DNA from: Diphasiastrum complanatum | Lineage: Eukaryota; Streptophyta; Lycopodiopsida; Lycopodiales; Lycopodiaceae | Length of the DNA stretch: 64,000 nt | NCBI GenBank assembly: GCA_029204225.1 | Contig: CM055102.1 | Coordinates: 34,096,585-34,160,584 of the forward strand | Direction of reading: 5' to 3' | Shown: in pieces, positions 1 to 9,945 of the stretch | Position numbering within the stretch: the first letter of the stretch is position 1 | Layout of the letters: every line of letters begins with the position of its first letter | Notes under the pieces: model-generated | What the model saw: only the letters and a program-made list of their open reading frames with translations | Told to the model about the DNA's origin: nothing | Database searches by the model: none | Made by a program: the position numbers and the translations under genes

Positions 1-228
1 AGGTGTTTCCAAGAATGTTCCGAAAATGCCTCTCTATTGTAGCTACCTATGTGAACAAGCTACTACATCCCATGCTAAACTTTGATTTAGTGCCTAATCT
101 TAAAGAAGAATCACAGATTTACACTTTAATTTGCAACGGAATGCAATTAAACTTCAAACTTCACAAATTTGCAATATTTTATAATATATAAGCTGTATAT
201 CTAAGTGTGTGGGTATATATACATATAT

Positions 229-233
229 GTGTA

Positions 234-270
<37 letters not shown>

Positions 271-271
271 A
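229..271. repeat. (GT)n microsatellite
   Basis: A TG/GT dinucleotide run with a few TA interruptions. The mirror position in the right arm (about 47151-47190) holds a shorter CA run followed by TA repeats, so the tract has changed length since the arms separated. Confidence 0.9.
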
Positions 272-2319
272 TAGAGAGACGGCACTAGAGTGAGTCGAGA
301 CAATTTTCCTATAATGGAGACCGGCTTGCGTGAGTGTGTGCGTGCATGCGTTCATGTGTGAGTGCATGAGTGCATGAGTTCATGTGTGTGTGGAAGGGTT
401 CGATAGTGGAGCACATGCCTCCCTACCTCATGCTACCTCTTGCTCCCTACACTCTCCCAATTTGCATGTGCAATCCCTTTTGCCAAAATTCGGATGTTTT
501 GTATGGCAGATGGATTTGCAAGTTTTGTATAAAAGAAGAGTGGTTTTTCAAAGTTCCACAACAACATTCTGGAGGTTTTTCGATTCTATTACCGAGGCTT
601 TTCTAAATAATTAAAAAAAAAAAAACTTTTGAGATCGGTATACACATCGATTTATACCTCGGTAGCAAAACCTCGTTAATTACATCGGTTCCCGAGTTAT
701 CACCATCCCACTCTGGCGTTGTTAAGAGAATGTGTTTGCAGAGGGATATATCGAGGGACCTAGGTAAATCCCTCGACAAGACTGGCTATTCCAAGGGACA
801 TTCTGAAGGACCTCGAAATGGACTTCATCCAATCCTAGGAGTCTTTTGCACCAATTTTTATGACGGTGGTAAGCAAAATCATTTGTTCATAATTGTTAAT
901 AAAAAAATTTGCAAATATTTGAGTTACATTTTATGCACTTAAAAGTTGATGAAGGGACACTTAACTTAAACCAATATATATTCAAACATAAATGTTCCGA
1001 GTACAGAGATATATTAGAAACTGACTTTCCAATACATGCATGCTACAATATTGAATCACCTAATTAGATCCAACTGAGTCATCCTCATCTTTTTGGCCAT
1101 TGACATCGCGATCGGACTCATATGCATGTGACTATGATGCATGGGATTGGGACTGCGATACCTGCGTCCAATGAAGATGAGGTTATTTGAGAAATGTGAT
1201 GAGAGTGAAAGTCAAACCACATGAATGTAGTGAAGTTAATTTAATATATCTTGAAACCATATATACCTCAAAGTATTCCATCCCAATCAATTCTCACTCC
1301 TTATCTCTCCAATAATTCGAGTAATGATTGCATGTTGTTGGAATATGCATACTTATACTCTTCTTTTGTGGGAGTCACTTTAAAGTAGATTTATAAATGA
1401 ACCGACAGAATTGTGATTATAATTTTAACAATATGCAAATAATCTGGGATACTATCAGAAGATTAGCAAAATAAAATTTGAATTTCGATAATGTCAAATT
1501 CAACGTATGGGTGGGGAGACTTACAAAATGGGCACGAAAAGAACTTTGGCCACCACTACCAAGGTGAGAAAGCATGTAAGAGCAGAGGTCGGAATGGACC
1601 TCGGAATAAAAGATGGTATAGTGCCTTGAATAGATCCGGATATTCTGAAGTTTGTTCCAACCTCCACTAATTTCCACCCATTATCAACGGATCCATCAAT
1701 AAATGTACAAATTTGTTTCTAAAACGTGTAGATGTATTTTCATAAAGCATAATGTAAAATGAAATTGAATATATTCCTATACTGCAGAACGTGCATCTAC
1801 AACAAAAGATAGGAGATAAACATTTAAGATGTACCCATTCTCAACAAATTCATCAAGAAAAGTACAGATTTTTTTCTAAGATGTGCAGATATGTTTTCAT
1901 GAATCCTAATGAAAATAACGTTGAATGTAGTTCTACACTACAAAATGTGGATCTACAACAAAAAATAGAACACAAACTGGTACAATACTGTACAAGTAGC
2001 TGGAATTGCTACCAGTTGTGTTAGTCAGCTGCTTGGATCTCATATCAAGAACCCATGTAACAAATCCTCATGGAAAAATCATAGAACTGGTCAGCACCAT
2101 TCAGAATAGTCTTCTAAAAAAAATACCCAAGCCTTACAAATGTATCATAACATTCACAAATCTGTCATTTGAAAGATTGAAAAAAAATGTTAGCACAGGT
2201 CGGAACAGACGTCAGAATAGACACTGGTATGCTGCTAGAACTAGCATGATTTATTTCGAGCTCCGTTCTGACCTTGAAAGTACCTCGGGAAGCTGCTATG
2301 ATGATCTGTCTGAAATGCC
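272..2319. other. Non-coding stretch of the left arm
   Basis: No convincing gene. The sequence matches the right arm at about 44259-47130 in inverse orientation except for a deletion at about 1575/1576, where the right arm carries 851 extra bases (45005-45855). Short open frames here are not supported by codon-level conservation, since the two arms differ by indels and stops within them. It is probably decayed retrotransposon LTR or flank, but no LTR pair could be matched. Confidence 0.5.
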
Positions 2320-2538
2320 CGAGTCATCTGCGAGTCATCTTCTATACGAGTCATTTGCGAGTACGAGTCATCTCCCACCCTTGCACGAGTCATCTGCGAG
2401 TCATTTTTTTTTTGCGAGTCATCTTCTGTACGAGTCATCTCCCACCCTTGCACTGAACACGCCTGTGCGAGTTGTAAATTTCTTTGAACGAGTCATTCTT
2501 CAGTCTGTGCGAGTCATTCCCCTGTCTCTGCGAGTCAT
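2320..2538 (+). repeat. Array of CGAGTCAT octamers (11 exact copies)
   Basis: Exact CGAGTCAT occurs at 2320, 2331, 2347, 2364, 2386, 2397, 2415, 2431, 2489, 2510 and 2531, all in one orientation, plus a degenerate copy near 2468. Spacing is 11 to 22 bases in most of the array and wider at the 3' end. A larger sub-repeat containing CTCCCACCCTTGCA occurs twice. TGACTC, the complement of the core, is the half-site bound by GCN4/AP-1-like bZIP proteins. A regulatory role is only inferred. Confidence 0.85.
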
Positions 2539-2948
2539 TCCCTGATTCTCGTTAGCCACAAGAGTACTCGAGGAGGTATACATATATATTTAAAAAAAAA
2601 AAAAACCCACAAAACCAAAAAACCAAAAAAAAAAAAAAACACAAAATTCCAATTCGTTCCATTGAAGGCGATATCAATCGGAAACTTGGCGTCATCCACC
2701 AAACCATTATTTGGTATAAATCCTACGCGACCGATCTAACCTATTATTACATCACTTCGGCCATTTACTCACCCGCCATCGGCAAAATAATCTTGCCACG
2801 TCTAGTTGGAATAAGCCATAGGCATATCTAGTAGGGTACCGGCCTTAGACATGACCCTTATGGAGGCCATAGACTAGGGAGAGACCTTTGCCCTCATCCA
2901 TCCACCCAACTCATTTGTCTGGTCTTGTGATAATCTGTTCAGATCAAC
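2539..2948 (+). other. A-rich tract and gypsy gag leader
   Basis: Two poly-A-rich stretches (about 2592-2637) are followed by a presumed leader ending directly at the gag ATG at 2949. No canonical primer-binding site or LTR boundary could be recognised, although a TTGGCGTCATCC-like string near 2688 is faintly reminiscent of gypsy primer sites. The right arm has T-rich counterparts at about 43915-43970. Confidence 0.4.
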
Positions 2949-3530
2949 ATGGCTGGACCATCCCATCCACCGCCCAAGTTAGAGAAAAGACTTCCTTGGA
3001 TTGACGCACCTAAATACGATGGCGAATCAGATCCGACACGATTTCTCCAAGATTTCAACAATGCTTGTAAATTCTATGGGGATGAATCTGACACCGAAAA
3101 GGTACATTTATTCCCCATGATTTTACAAGGCGACGCAAAAGAGTGGTTTTTAAACCTTGACGATCTAGACAACACGTCTTGGGAGACCATCATCGCAGCA
3201 CTGATCAAACGGTTCAAACCCTCCAAACTGACGCAGAGTCCCTTCATCCAACTAACGCATATCAAGATGCAAAGTAAAGAATCAGTGTGCACCTACATCG
3301 AGCGTTTCAAGCGTCTTAAAGTAGAGTGTGTCGATGATCACATAACTGAGAAAATGGCCATCAAACTTTTTTTAATTGGTTTACCCAAGGCCATTAGGAG
3401 AGAATTGAAAACCGCAGACTCGTACGAGCGATTGAAAGACGCGATGGATGACGCCATCCATGAAGAAGATGAAGGGTCTGACGACGACCGTGACTTTCAC
3501 GACAAGAGGGAAAAGGGGCTAATTAATTAG
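2949..3530 (+). pseudogene. Gypsy gag, N-terminal/capsid part
   Basis: A 193-codon open frame starting MAGPSHPPPKLEKR. The central block with KEWFLNLDD, TSWETIIAALIKRF and ESVCTYIERFKRL is the usual retrotransposon gag (capsid) domain, which assembles the virus-like particle. The C-terminus is acidic (EEDEGSDDDRD) and ends at a TAG where the rest of gag continues from 3543. The same stop position is present in the mirror copy, 43023-43604. Seven residues differ between the arms, giving a direct measure of arm divergence. Confidence 0.88.
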
Positions 3531-3542
3531 GAAACTTCCCGC

Positions 3543-4591
3543 GTGGAAGGATTGTCCTCATCTAGTGAGGTTGATATCCTTCACCACCTTGAGGGTTGGC
3601 AAAAAGCACAACAAGCTCAGATGGATAAGCTAACCTCAGAATTCCAAAAGGTATTGAAAGATGTCGCTGAAATTTTTTTCCAGTCCGTGAGAATGTGTGG
3701 TGTCCTATTTGTTCTCAAAACCACACCGCCAATGAGTGCCCGCATATAAGAACCTATTTCCCACAGGCGACACGACCTATGTATCACCCTTATAAGCCAT
3801 CTGGACCTCAACAGTATGGACCAAATTACAATCCAACTCCACTTGCGCCGAGGCCAGGACAATACCAACTCAAGCCAATAGGCCCAGTTCATTATCAACC
3901 CAGACAACCATTTGTAGTCAATAAGCCTGCGCCACATGTACAATCTCACATGGTTGATACTGCCTATGTCGATTCTGCTACCTATTATGTCGAGGATCCC
4001 AATGCCAATGTTTATCAAGCAGAGACGAGTTACTCTTATGAAATGGCACAGCCTAGATACGACCCCAATCAACCTCAATATCACACACAACCTATAGCAT
4101 ATGCTGCGCAACCGATGCCAGTTTTACTTAGCTTTTTTGTGTGTGCGGGACGATATCCTAGCATTCGTTGCCTTGATAGATTACAATATCCACCTCTTTG
4201 TGAAAATTGTGGCATAGAGCACCATATCAAAGACTATCCAAAGCGACCCAGTCCTGCAGCTCATGTTAACTCTATCCAAGTAGAGACAATTCCAATCAGA
4301 GTCATGACTCGAGCCCAACACCGACAGGCAAGCGAAGCTGCAACAAAACGAACCAATAAGCTCTTGCCTGCTCCGTCTAGTGACAAAACCACACCAATCA
4401 TCTATCCTAACCCCAACGAGGAGATCCAGTTGAGAGATAAATATCAAAAGATCATCCATGAAGCTGATAATAAGGAGGAGGCTATAGTCACACCTAGAGA
4501 TCCAATCCCAGATAACCCAACTGTAGAAGCAGCTGAGATATGGGGAGATTTGCTTCAAGCAAACGTTACCCTTCCATTTGGAGTACTCTAG
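3543..4591 (+). pseudogene. Gypsy gag C-terminal part with zinc-knuckle remnants
   Basis: Two overlapping frames (3543-3749 and 3695-4591) together carry the downstream part of gag, so a frameshift lies near 3700. CPICSQNHTANEC is a shortened CCHC knuckle, followed by a long Pro/Gln/Tyr-rich linker. A second knuckle, CENCGIEHHIKDY, has lost its last Cys (Tyr here, Phe in the right arm). The frame then enters the gag-protease linker and ends at a TAG at 4589-4591. Nucleic-acid binding is the usual role of this region. Confidence 0.8.
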
Positions 4592-4663
4592 AAGTACACC
4601 GGGAAATGGCGAAAAGAGTTATGCTCAATTGACGATAACATTCCATCACCATACCTCCCTGAG

Positions 4664-5056
4664 GTGCCCCTACATCTGACTAATCCTGCAAGTGGTAAGG
4701 AAAATATACGCATTCCTACAACTTACGGACATTCCCGCGTTGTCTTGGCCATATTAGATGGCGGATCGGGCGTAAACATAATATCAACATCCCTGATGAA
4801 GGAGTGGGGTCTTCAAGCTTCCATGAAACGACCGAACTGTCAACTTCGAATGGCAGATCAAAGTGTGGTAAAACCATTAGGCTTAATACCAGACATAAGG
4901 CTGAAACTAGGAGGTTTGAGCTTCACGCTAGATTTGGTAGTGCTCGATATCCCTAGAAACGCCTATTCCTATGAATTGCTCCTAGGAAGGCCATGGCCCT
5001 CTAACACACGTGTAGTGCACGATTGGAATAGAGAGCGCGTTACATTTGGCAATTGA
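4664..5056 (+). pseudogene. Gypsy aspartic protease
   Basis: The frame contains ILDGGSGVNIIS, the active-site loop of retroelement aspartic proteases in DGGS form, and a downstream LGRPW motif that closes the domain. The protease would cleave the Gag-Pol polyprotein. The frame ends at 5054-5056 (TGA, where the right arm reads on with GGA or CGA), so this stop is specific to the left arm. The mirror copy is 41159-42123. Confidence 0.85.
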
Positions 5057-5292
5057 GAAACATCAGTCACAATTGACTCTGTTTGTAAGATCAAACCCGC
5101 CCGATTCACCGAATATGGATCCTCTACCACATAGTCGATTCTTGAAAATTACCATGACATCGAAGAGAAGGGCCACTATACCAAGGCTACGAATATCATC
5201 AACTGGAGCCACAACTTGGCAACAATCGATTGTGTCAATGCGGAACATTGCGAACTCAATACACATCACACTGATAGTGATGAATCTACTGT

Positions 5293-5294
5293 TA
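5293..5294. other. Deletion scar removing RT and RNase H
   Basis: Left-arm bases up to 5293 pair with the right arm down to 41264, and bases from 5294 pair with 33799. The intervening right-arm sequence (33800-41263) is absent here. After subtracting the retrotransposon insertion in that interval, this is a deletion of about 1886 bp. No convincing microhomology is seen at the join. Confidence 0.85.
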
Positions 5295-6676
5295 ACATTT
5301 TGTCACTGATCATCTATCCAGAATACCGAGTGATGAGAAACCAACGGAGGACATCAATGATGACCTACCCGATGCAATACTTTTTCACGTTGACAGTACT
5401 CCCATGTGGGCCAAAGACATCACAGAGTTCTTAACGACGGGGGTGCTAGATCCAACGTTGTCAAAACCTGCCCAACGCGCACTTATCTACAAGGTGGCAC
5501 CCTATACACTTATAGCGGGGCAACTTTATAGAAAGGGTTGCGGACGGGGTGATTAGACGATGTTTGACTGAGGGCGAGATTATTCCCATCATATCCTTGC
5601 TACACGAAGGAGTTGGTGGTGGACACTTTGCCTCAGAAAACACAACTAGGAAGATCTTACTAGCTGGGTATTGGTGGCCTTCGCTATTTAAGGACACTCA
5701 TAACTTTGTAAAGGCTTGTGATGTGTGCGAAAGAGCCAAAAGGCCACAATTTTCAAATTATATGCCTTTAACCCCCATCTTATCTAAACAAGCATTTTTT
5801 AAATGGGATATTGATTATGTAGGACCAATCAGTCCCGCCGCGCAATTCACACAGGCAAGATCTATTATCGTGGTGACAGATTATTGCACGAAGTGGGCAG
5901 AGGCTCGGGCGGTAAAGAACGACGATGCCAAAACCACTGCTCGTTTCCTTTATGAGCAGATAATTGTACGATTTGGTTGCCCACTCGAAATCGTCAGTGA
6001 TAGGGGTACACACTTTTTGAACACAGTAATTGAACACTTGTTGTCGACCTTCCTAGTTGTTCATCACAAAAGTGCCCCATATTACCCAAGATGTAAAGGG
6101 CAGGCTGAGTCCACAAATAAGGTTCTATGTGAAATCCTCACGAAGACGGTGGAAGCCAGTCGGTCGGATTGGGAGTTCAAGTTACCTGTCGCTTTATGGG
6201 CGTATCGAACAACCCCCAAAAAGGCCACTGGCATGACACCATTCTAACTCACATATGGACAAGAGGCCGTGATGCCTATAGAATTCTATGTCCCATCCTT
6301 ACGGGTAGCCTATGATTTGAAACTAGACGAGAGTCAGATCCTTGCCCATAGGCTATTCCACCTCCATAAGCTTTGCGAAACAAGAGTCATTAGTGTGCAT
6401 ACACAACAAGTGCACAAAAGACGTCAACAAGATTGGCATGACTGCCATATTAAGTTGAAGGAATTTAAAGAAGGGGATAGAGTCCTTCTCTATCAAACGA
6501 AAGTACGTAAGGGCAAACTTAAGTTTACTGGCCAAGGTCCCTATATCATTGATCAGATCTTTGCTTCGGGCTACGCTAAACTTAAAACCCTCGAAGGCAT
6601 CTCACTAGACACGGTAGTGAACGAGAGTAGATTACGGCGATATCATGAGCCCTGCTATTCCTTAGACATGTACTAA
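5294..6676 (+). pseudogene. Gypsy integrase
   Basis: After the deletion scar the frame resumes in the pol tail. The integrase zinc motif is visible as HEGVGGGHF followed by CDVCERAK, then the catalytic core with DYVG, VSDRGTHF and QAES, matching the D, D, 35-E pattern. A TAA at 6245-6247 interrupts between MTPF and LTYGQEAV, and it is shared with the other arm. The C-terminal portion, 6269-6676, ends with a GDRVLLYQTKVRKGKL domain and a proper stop. A one-base insertion near 5536 breaks the frame here but not in the right arm. It would integrate cDNA if intact. Confidence 0.88.
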
Positions 6677-7962
6677 TTGATTGTGTGTTATGTGTGTGTG
6701 CATGCATGTCTGTAATTTCTGTCGTTTTGTGATAATGTTCATTTTTTTAAATCCATTTTTTACACCCTTTTCTGTTGAATTGCCTGTATGTTTAACATTC
6801 AATACTTAGGATAGTTTAGGTCCGAATTCTTGCAAATCTACCTCACTTCTATCACTATTGTACAGGTTTCAGGTAACAGCATGCATGACCAGTGACAATC
6901 ATGTCCCAAAACAGTAATTATCTTCCGGGTTGGAGCTAGCATCACTTATTCTTGCAATCGATTACAAGGAACTTATCTTTCTCTCAAAAAAAAGAAAAAA
7001 GAAAAAAGAGAGACCACTCGCCTAAGCTATCAGGCAGCATATTATCTATATTGTGGAGTCCTAGAACTAAGTAAAGTGCTTGATCAGACATGAAACCTAG
7101 CAGGTACACTCGAGAAATTCACTTGGTCTCATTTACTGATTTTTCTCAAAAGCTAACAACGGTTCGTCCTTTCTTGGAGCGGCTAAACTTCGACACACGA
7201 CTTATCTCCGGTGTGCAACATGAAAGCGTGGTGCTGCGGCTTATTCTACATTTGATGACGAGCACCAGACATTCAGGATTCCTAGATGCAACAACGAGGA
7301 TCCAATTTCTATCTCACCACATATCCTAAGCCACTTGGGGTTCCCGAATGAAGGAGAGCCTATGCACGGCAGAGGGCAATCTTTTGATAGGAATTACTTG
7401 ATGCATCATTGTACGGAAGAGGGTGACACCTCTATCTATAACAATGACGGTTATGCTGTCAAACTCATCTCCGATCCAGGACTTAGGGAAACGGCAGACC
7501 AATAGATATTTTGCAATGCGAAGCTTCTATAGTAATCATGGATCAAGTAAGTGTGTATTGCCATCTACATTTATTTATGAGTTTGATTATAGACAATCAT
7601 TTTAAATTCATTACATGCTGGTACAAAATTCCTTACAAGAACAATATTCTCAATCAATGTTGTCTTCTACATCTAGTACGCAAGTGAATTTGAGCCATAC
7701 AACCATCTACTTGCTCATTTGTAGGCTTTCCTTAGAACTAGTACGATTTTTGGCTATAGGAAACAACATCGTCAAAGAAACGTCCAAGGTCACATTTTCA
7801 ATCTACAAAATAGAGTACGAAGAAACACATAAAGTGTACATCGACCAAACATGCAACGTGTGATGTCGATTACAACAACATGCAATGTTGCCGCCTAAAA
7901 AATGAGGAAACACTATTGTGTAGATCGATCTTTCTATGAACAATTTTATATTGGGGTTTTAG
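6677..7962 (+). other. Post-integrase region without recognisable gene
   Basis: The matching right-arm stretch is 31133-32417. A purine-rich tract at about 6987-7015 could be a degenerate polypurine tract. Open frames of 60 to 82 codons are present in both arms but show no family resemblance, and some are disrupted in one arm. It is probably the 3' non-coding part of the gypsy element and the 5' flank or LTR of the copia element that follows. Confidence 0.45.
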
Positions 7963-8050
7963 ATGTCGTTGAAGATAGAAAAGTGGCTAATTGATATGTA
8001 CCATAATGGTATGCCCTTATCGTGCTTGATGGGACCCACTGTGATATGCC

Positions 8051-8057
8051 TATATAG
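8051..8057 (+). promoter_or_regulatory. TATA-like box upstream of copia gag
   Basis: TATATAG lies about 220 bases before the gag ATG at 8277 and is conserved in the right arm (about 31040). It would fit an LTR promoter, but the LTR ends could not be defined. Confidence 0.4.
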
Positions 8058-8276
8058 TGGTGGGGTTTCCCTCTTTTCATTCACTCAGTCTACCCGGGAG
8101 TTGGTGGATCGAGAGCACATGCATGAGCCGGGATGTATCTCTAGGCCAGGAGATGTGTGCTAGGGAGAGCCGAATGTGATGGCTGGTGGTATGGGACGCC
8201 AGTTATCGTAGGAGGCTCAATTGGGCCTGACTATGTCGATAGCTCCAGTGGATGGCGGTGGATCGGTTGTGACCCT

Positions 8277-8923
8277 ATGGATGTTAGAATTATTGATAAG
8301 TTCAACAGATCAAACTTTTATATTTGGAAGTTGAAGCTTAGGATGATGCTTAATATCAATCACACTGAATGTGGCTGATTCCCAGATATCCCATGTTACC
8401 ACTTGCAAATCCTCTAATGAAGCATTAGGATGCATTATTCAGGATAACGATATTGTAATGACCTTGCTTTCTTCTTTACCAAAGTCTTATGTGCACTTTG
8501 TTGTAATGATCGCCACTCAACTTGACCTGACTCTTCAAAAGGTCATTGGTCATTGTCTTCAAGAAGAGACGTGGAGAAAGATCAGTGATCTATCCATCAA
8601 AGATAAGTCTCCGGCACTATACACCAAGAAGAAAGATAATTTCAAGGGCAAAAATCAAATGCAGAAGCAGCATCAGCAGAAGCCTCAAACTTAATCAGAG
8701 AGCAGTGGATCGAGAAAGAAACTCTTTTGTAGATATTGTAAGAGGGTGAACCACGACATCAAGAATTGTCGGATCCAAATCTACAACGAGGCAAAGAAGC
8801 AAAAACACCAACAAGCGAACTCTTCCAATGCAACGGAATTTAAGGAGCAAACCCATGATGATGACAAACCATCAAAGATGTTAATGGCTTACAATCGTAA
8901 CAATGCAAACTACGACAGTTGGT
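8277..8923 (+). pseudogene. Ty1/copia gag fragment, left-arm copy
   Basis: The start MDVRIIDKFNRSNFYIWKLKLRM is the typical copia gag N-terminus. The frame then shifts into a segment with VMTLLSSLPKSY, which is the UBN2-type gag domain. An in-frame TAA at 8692-8694 precedes the CCHC knuckle CRYCKRVNHDIKNC. The same TAA is present in the right arm (near 30411), so it was fixed before the duplication. The protein stops abruptly at the start of the protease (base 8923), where the palindrome join begins. The mirror copy is 30172-30818. Confidence 0.85.
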
Positions 8924-8924
8924 G
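8923..8924. other. Junction of two non-adjacent mirrored segments
   Basis: Sequence to the left pairs with the right arm down to 30172, inside copia protease. Sequence to the right pairs with 21785. The right arm holds 8386 bp between these points (21786-30171) that are missing here. The join is clean, without shared bases at the breakpoints. Confidence 0.9.
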
Positions 8925-9558
8925 CATAATTTATCATCAAACGACATATCTGTTGGGGGGAGGAAGCCTGAACATCAACATAGATTCGACTTTCTAACAT
9001 ACTTGAATACAGAAATTGCTTGCTCCAAGAAGAAAGAATTGAGACGATTATTGTTGGAAAAATGAAACGATCTATTTCCTCATTGCGTTGAACTACACCT
9101 ATTAGATTCAAGCTCAAAATAAATCTATGAGCTCTACTTGATTCAAACTTTGAAAAAATCAAAATCTATATGATTAATTATGTAGCCAAACACGAAAGAA
9201 GCATTCAACATTCAACATTAGACAATTACGTATTCTATGAATCATTTATTTGCAACATCAAACATAACATAAAATTGCACAATGACACAAAACAATTTCT
9301 CTTGAAATAGCTTGATTAGAATGCAATATAGTGTACAAGGCATTCAATATGTCAACGTATATACATTTTGCATCTATGTGCCTTATTTATATGTGTACAA
9401 TTAAATTACAAGGCATAACTAAAAGAAATGATTAGCTCCTAATGTCGGACATGAGCTTTATTGCAGTTTCATGTCAATGTCTGCCATATTGTCTGTAGGA
9501 TATTCGTTAGAGACATTGTCTTATGATAATTGCTCCTAGGTCGTAATCTGAGCATAAT

Positions 9559-9705
9559 ACCTCGTAAGAGGGTTTTCTTGCGGTTCTCTTATGGGCAGTG
9601 ACCGTAATGGCTCGTAAGAGAATTACTTATGGGCCTTTTACGAGTTTCTCTTACCAATTCTTTACGAGCTATTTGCCGGCTCTTTACGTGTTCCTTACGA
9701 GAAGT
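9559..9705. repeat. Cluster of CTCGTAA / TTACGAG motifs
   Basis: Five exact heptamers occur within about 150 bases: two as CTCGTAA, then three as TTACGAG, with further CGTAA and TTACG variants between them. The inverted arrangement could fold into a loose hairpin. The same cluster is present in the mirror copy at about 21095-21242. Confidence 0.7.
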
Positions 9706-9799
9706 GCTCATAGCTGCAATCATTGTCACATTAGTTTGCATAGTGCACTAGCTAGTTCATATAAATAACTAGCTTTATATAAAGTGGTATCATGCTAGT

Positions 9800-9945
9800 C
9801 GAGACAATCAACAATTTTGTCAATTCAAGATGGAGTTGAGTCGATAGTCGACAATTTATCGATACGAGTTGAAGTCGAAACCATCGACAATTGTTGATTC
9901 GAGCTGGAGTTGAAACAAACAACAATTTGTCGATGATCGTTTGAG
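9800..9945. repeat. Three degenerate repeats of about 50 bp built on TCGACAATT
   Basis: Each unit combines a TCGACAATT-type half palindrome with a CGAGTTGGAGTCGAAAC-like half. The mirror copy is at about 20855-21005. Units are diverged from each other. No function can be assigned. Confidence 0.55.

Larger units (their letters stand above)
2949..6676 (+). mobile_element. Dead Ty3/gypsy retrotransposon, left-arm copy
   Basis: The order gag, CCHC knuckle, aspartic protease, integrase on the plus strand identifies a Ty3/gypsy element. Reverse transcriptase and RNase H are missing because of an internal deletion at 5293/5294. The reading frame is broken by stops and frameshifts. Several, such as the TAA at 6245-6247 in the integrase, are also present in the right-arm copy (32418-43604), so they predate the duplication. 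No LTRs were found around it. It cannot encode a complete set of mobility functions. Confidence 0.92.

Noticed and set aside
2320-2538. CRISPR-like array
   Set aside because: The repeats are 8 bases with irregular short spacers in plant nuclear DNA; no cas genes are present or expected.
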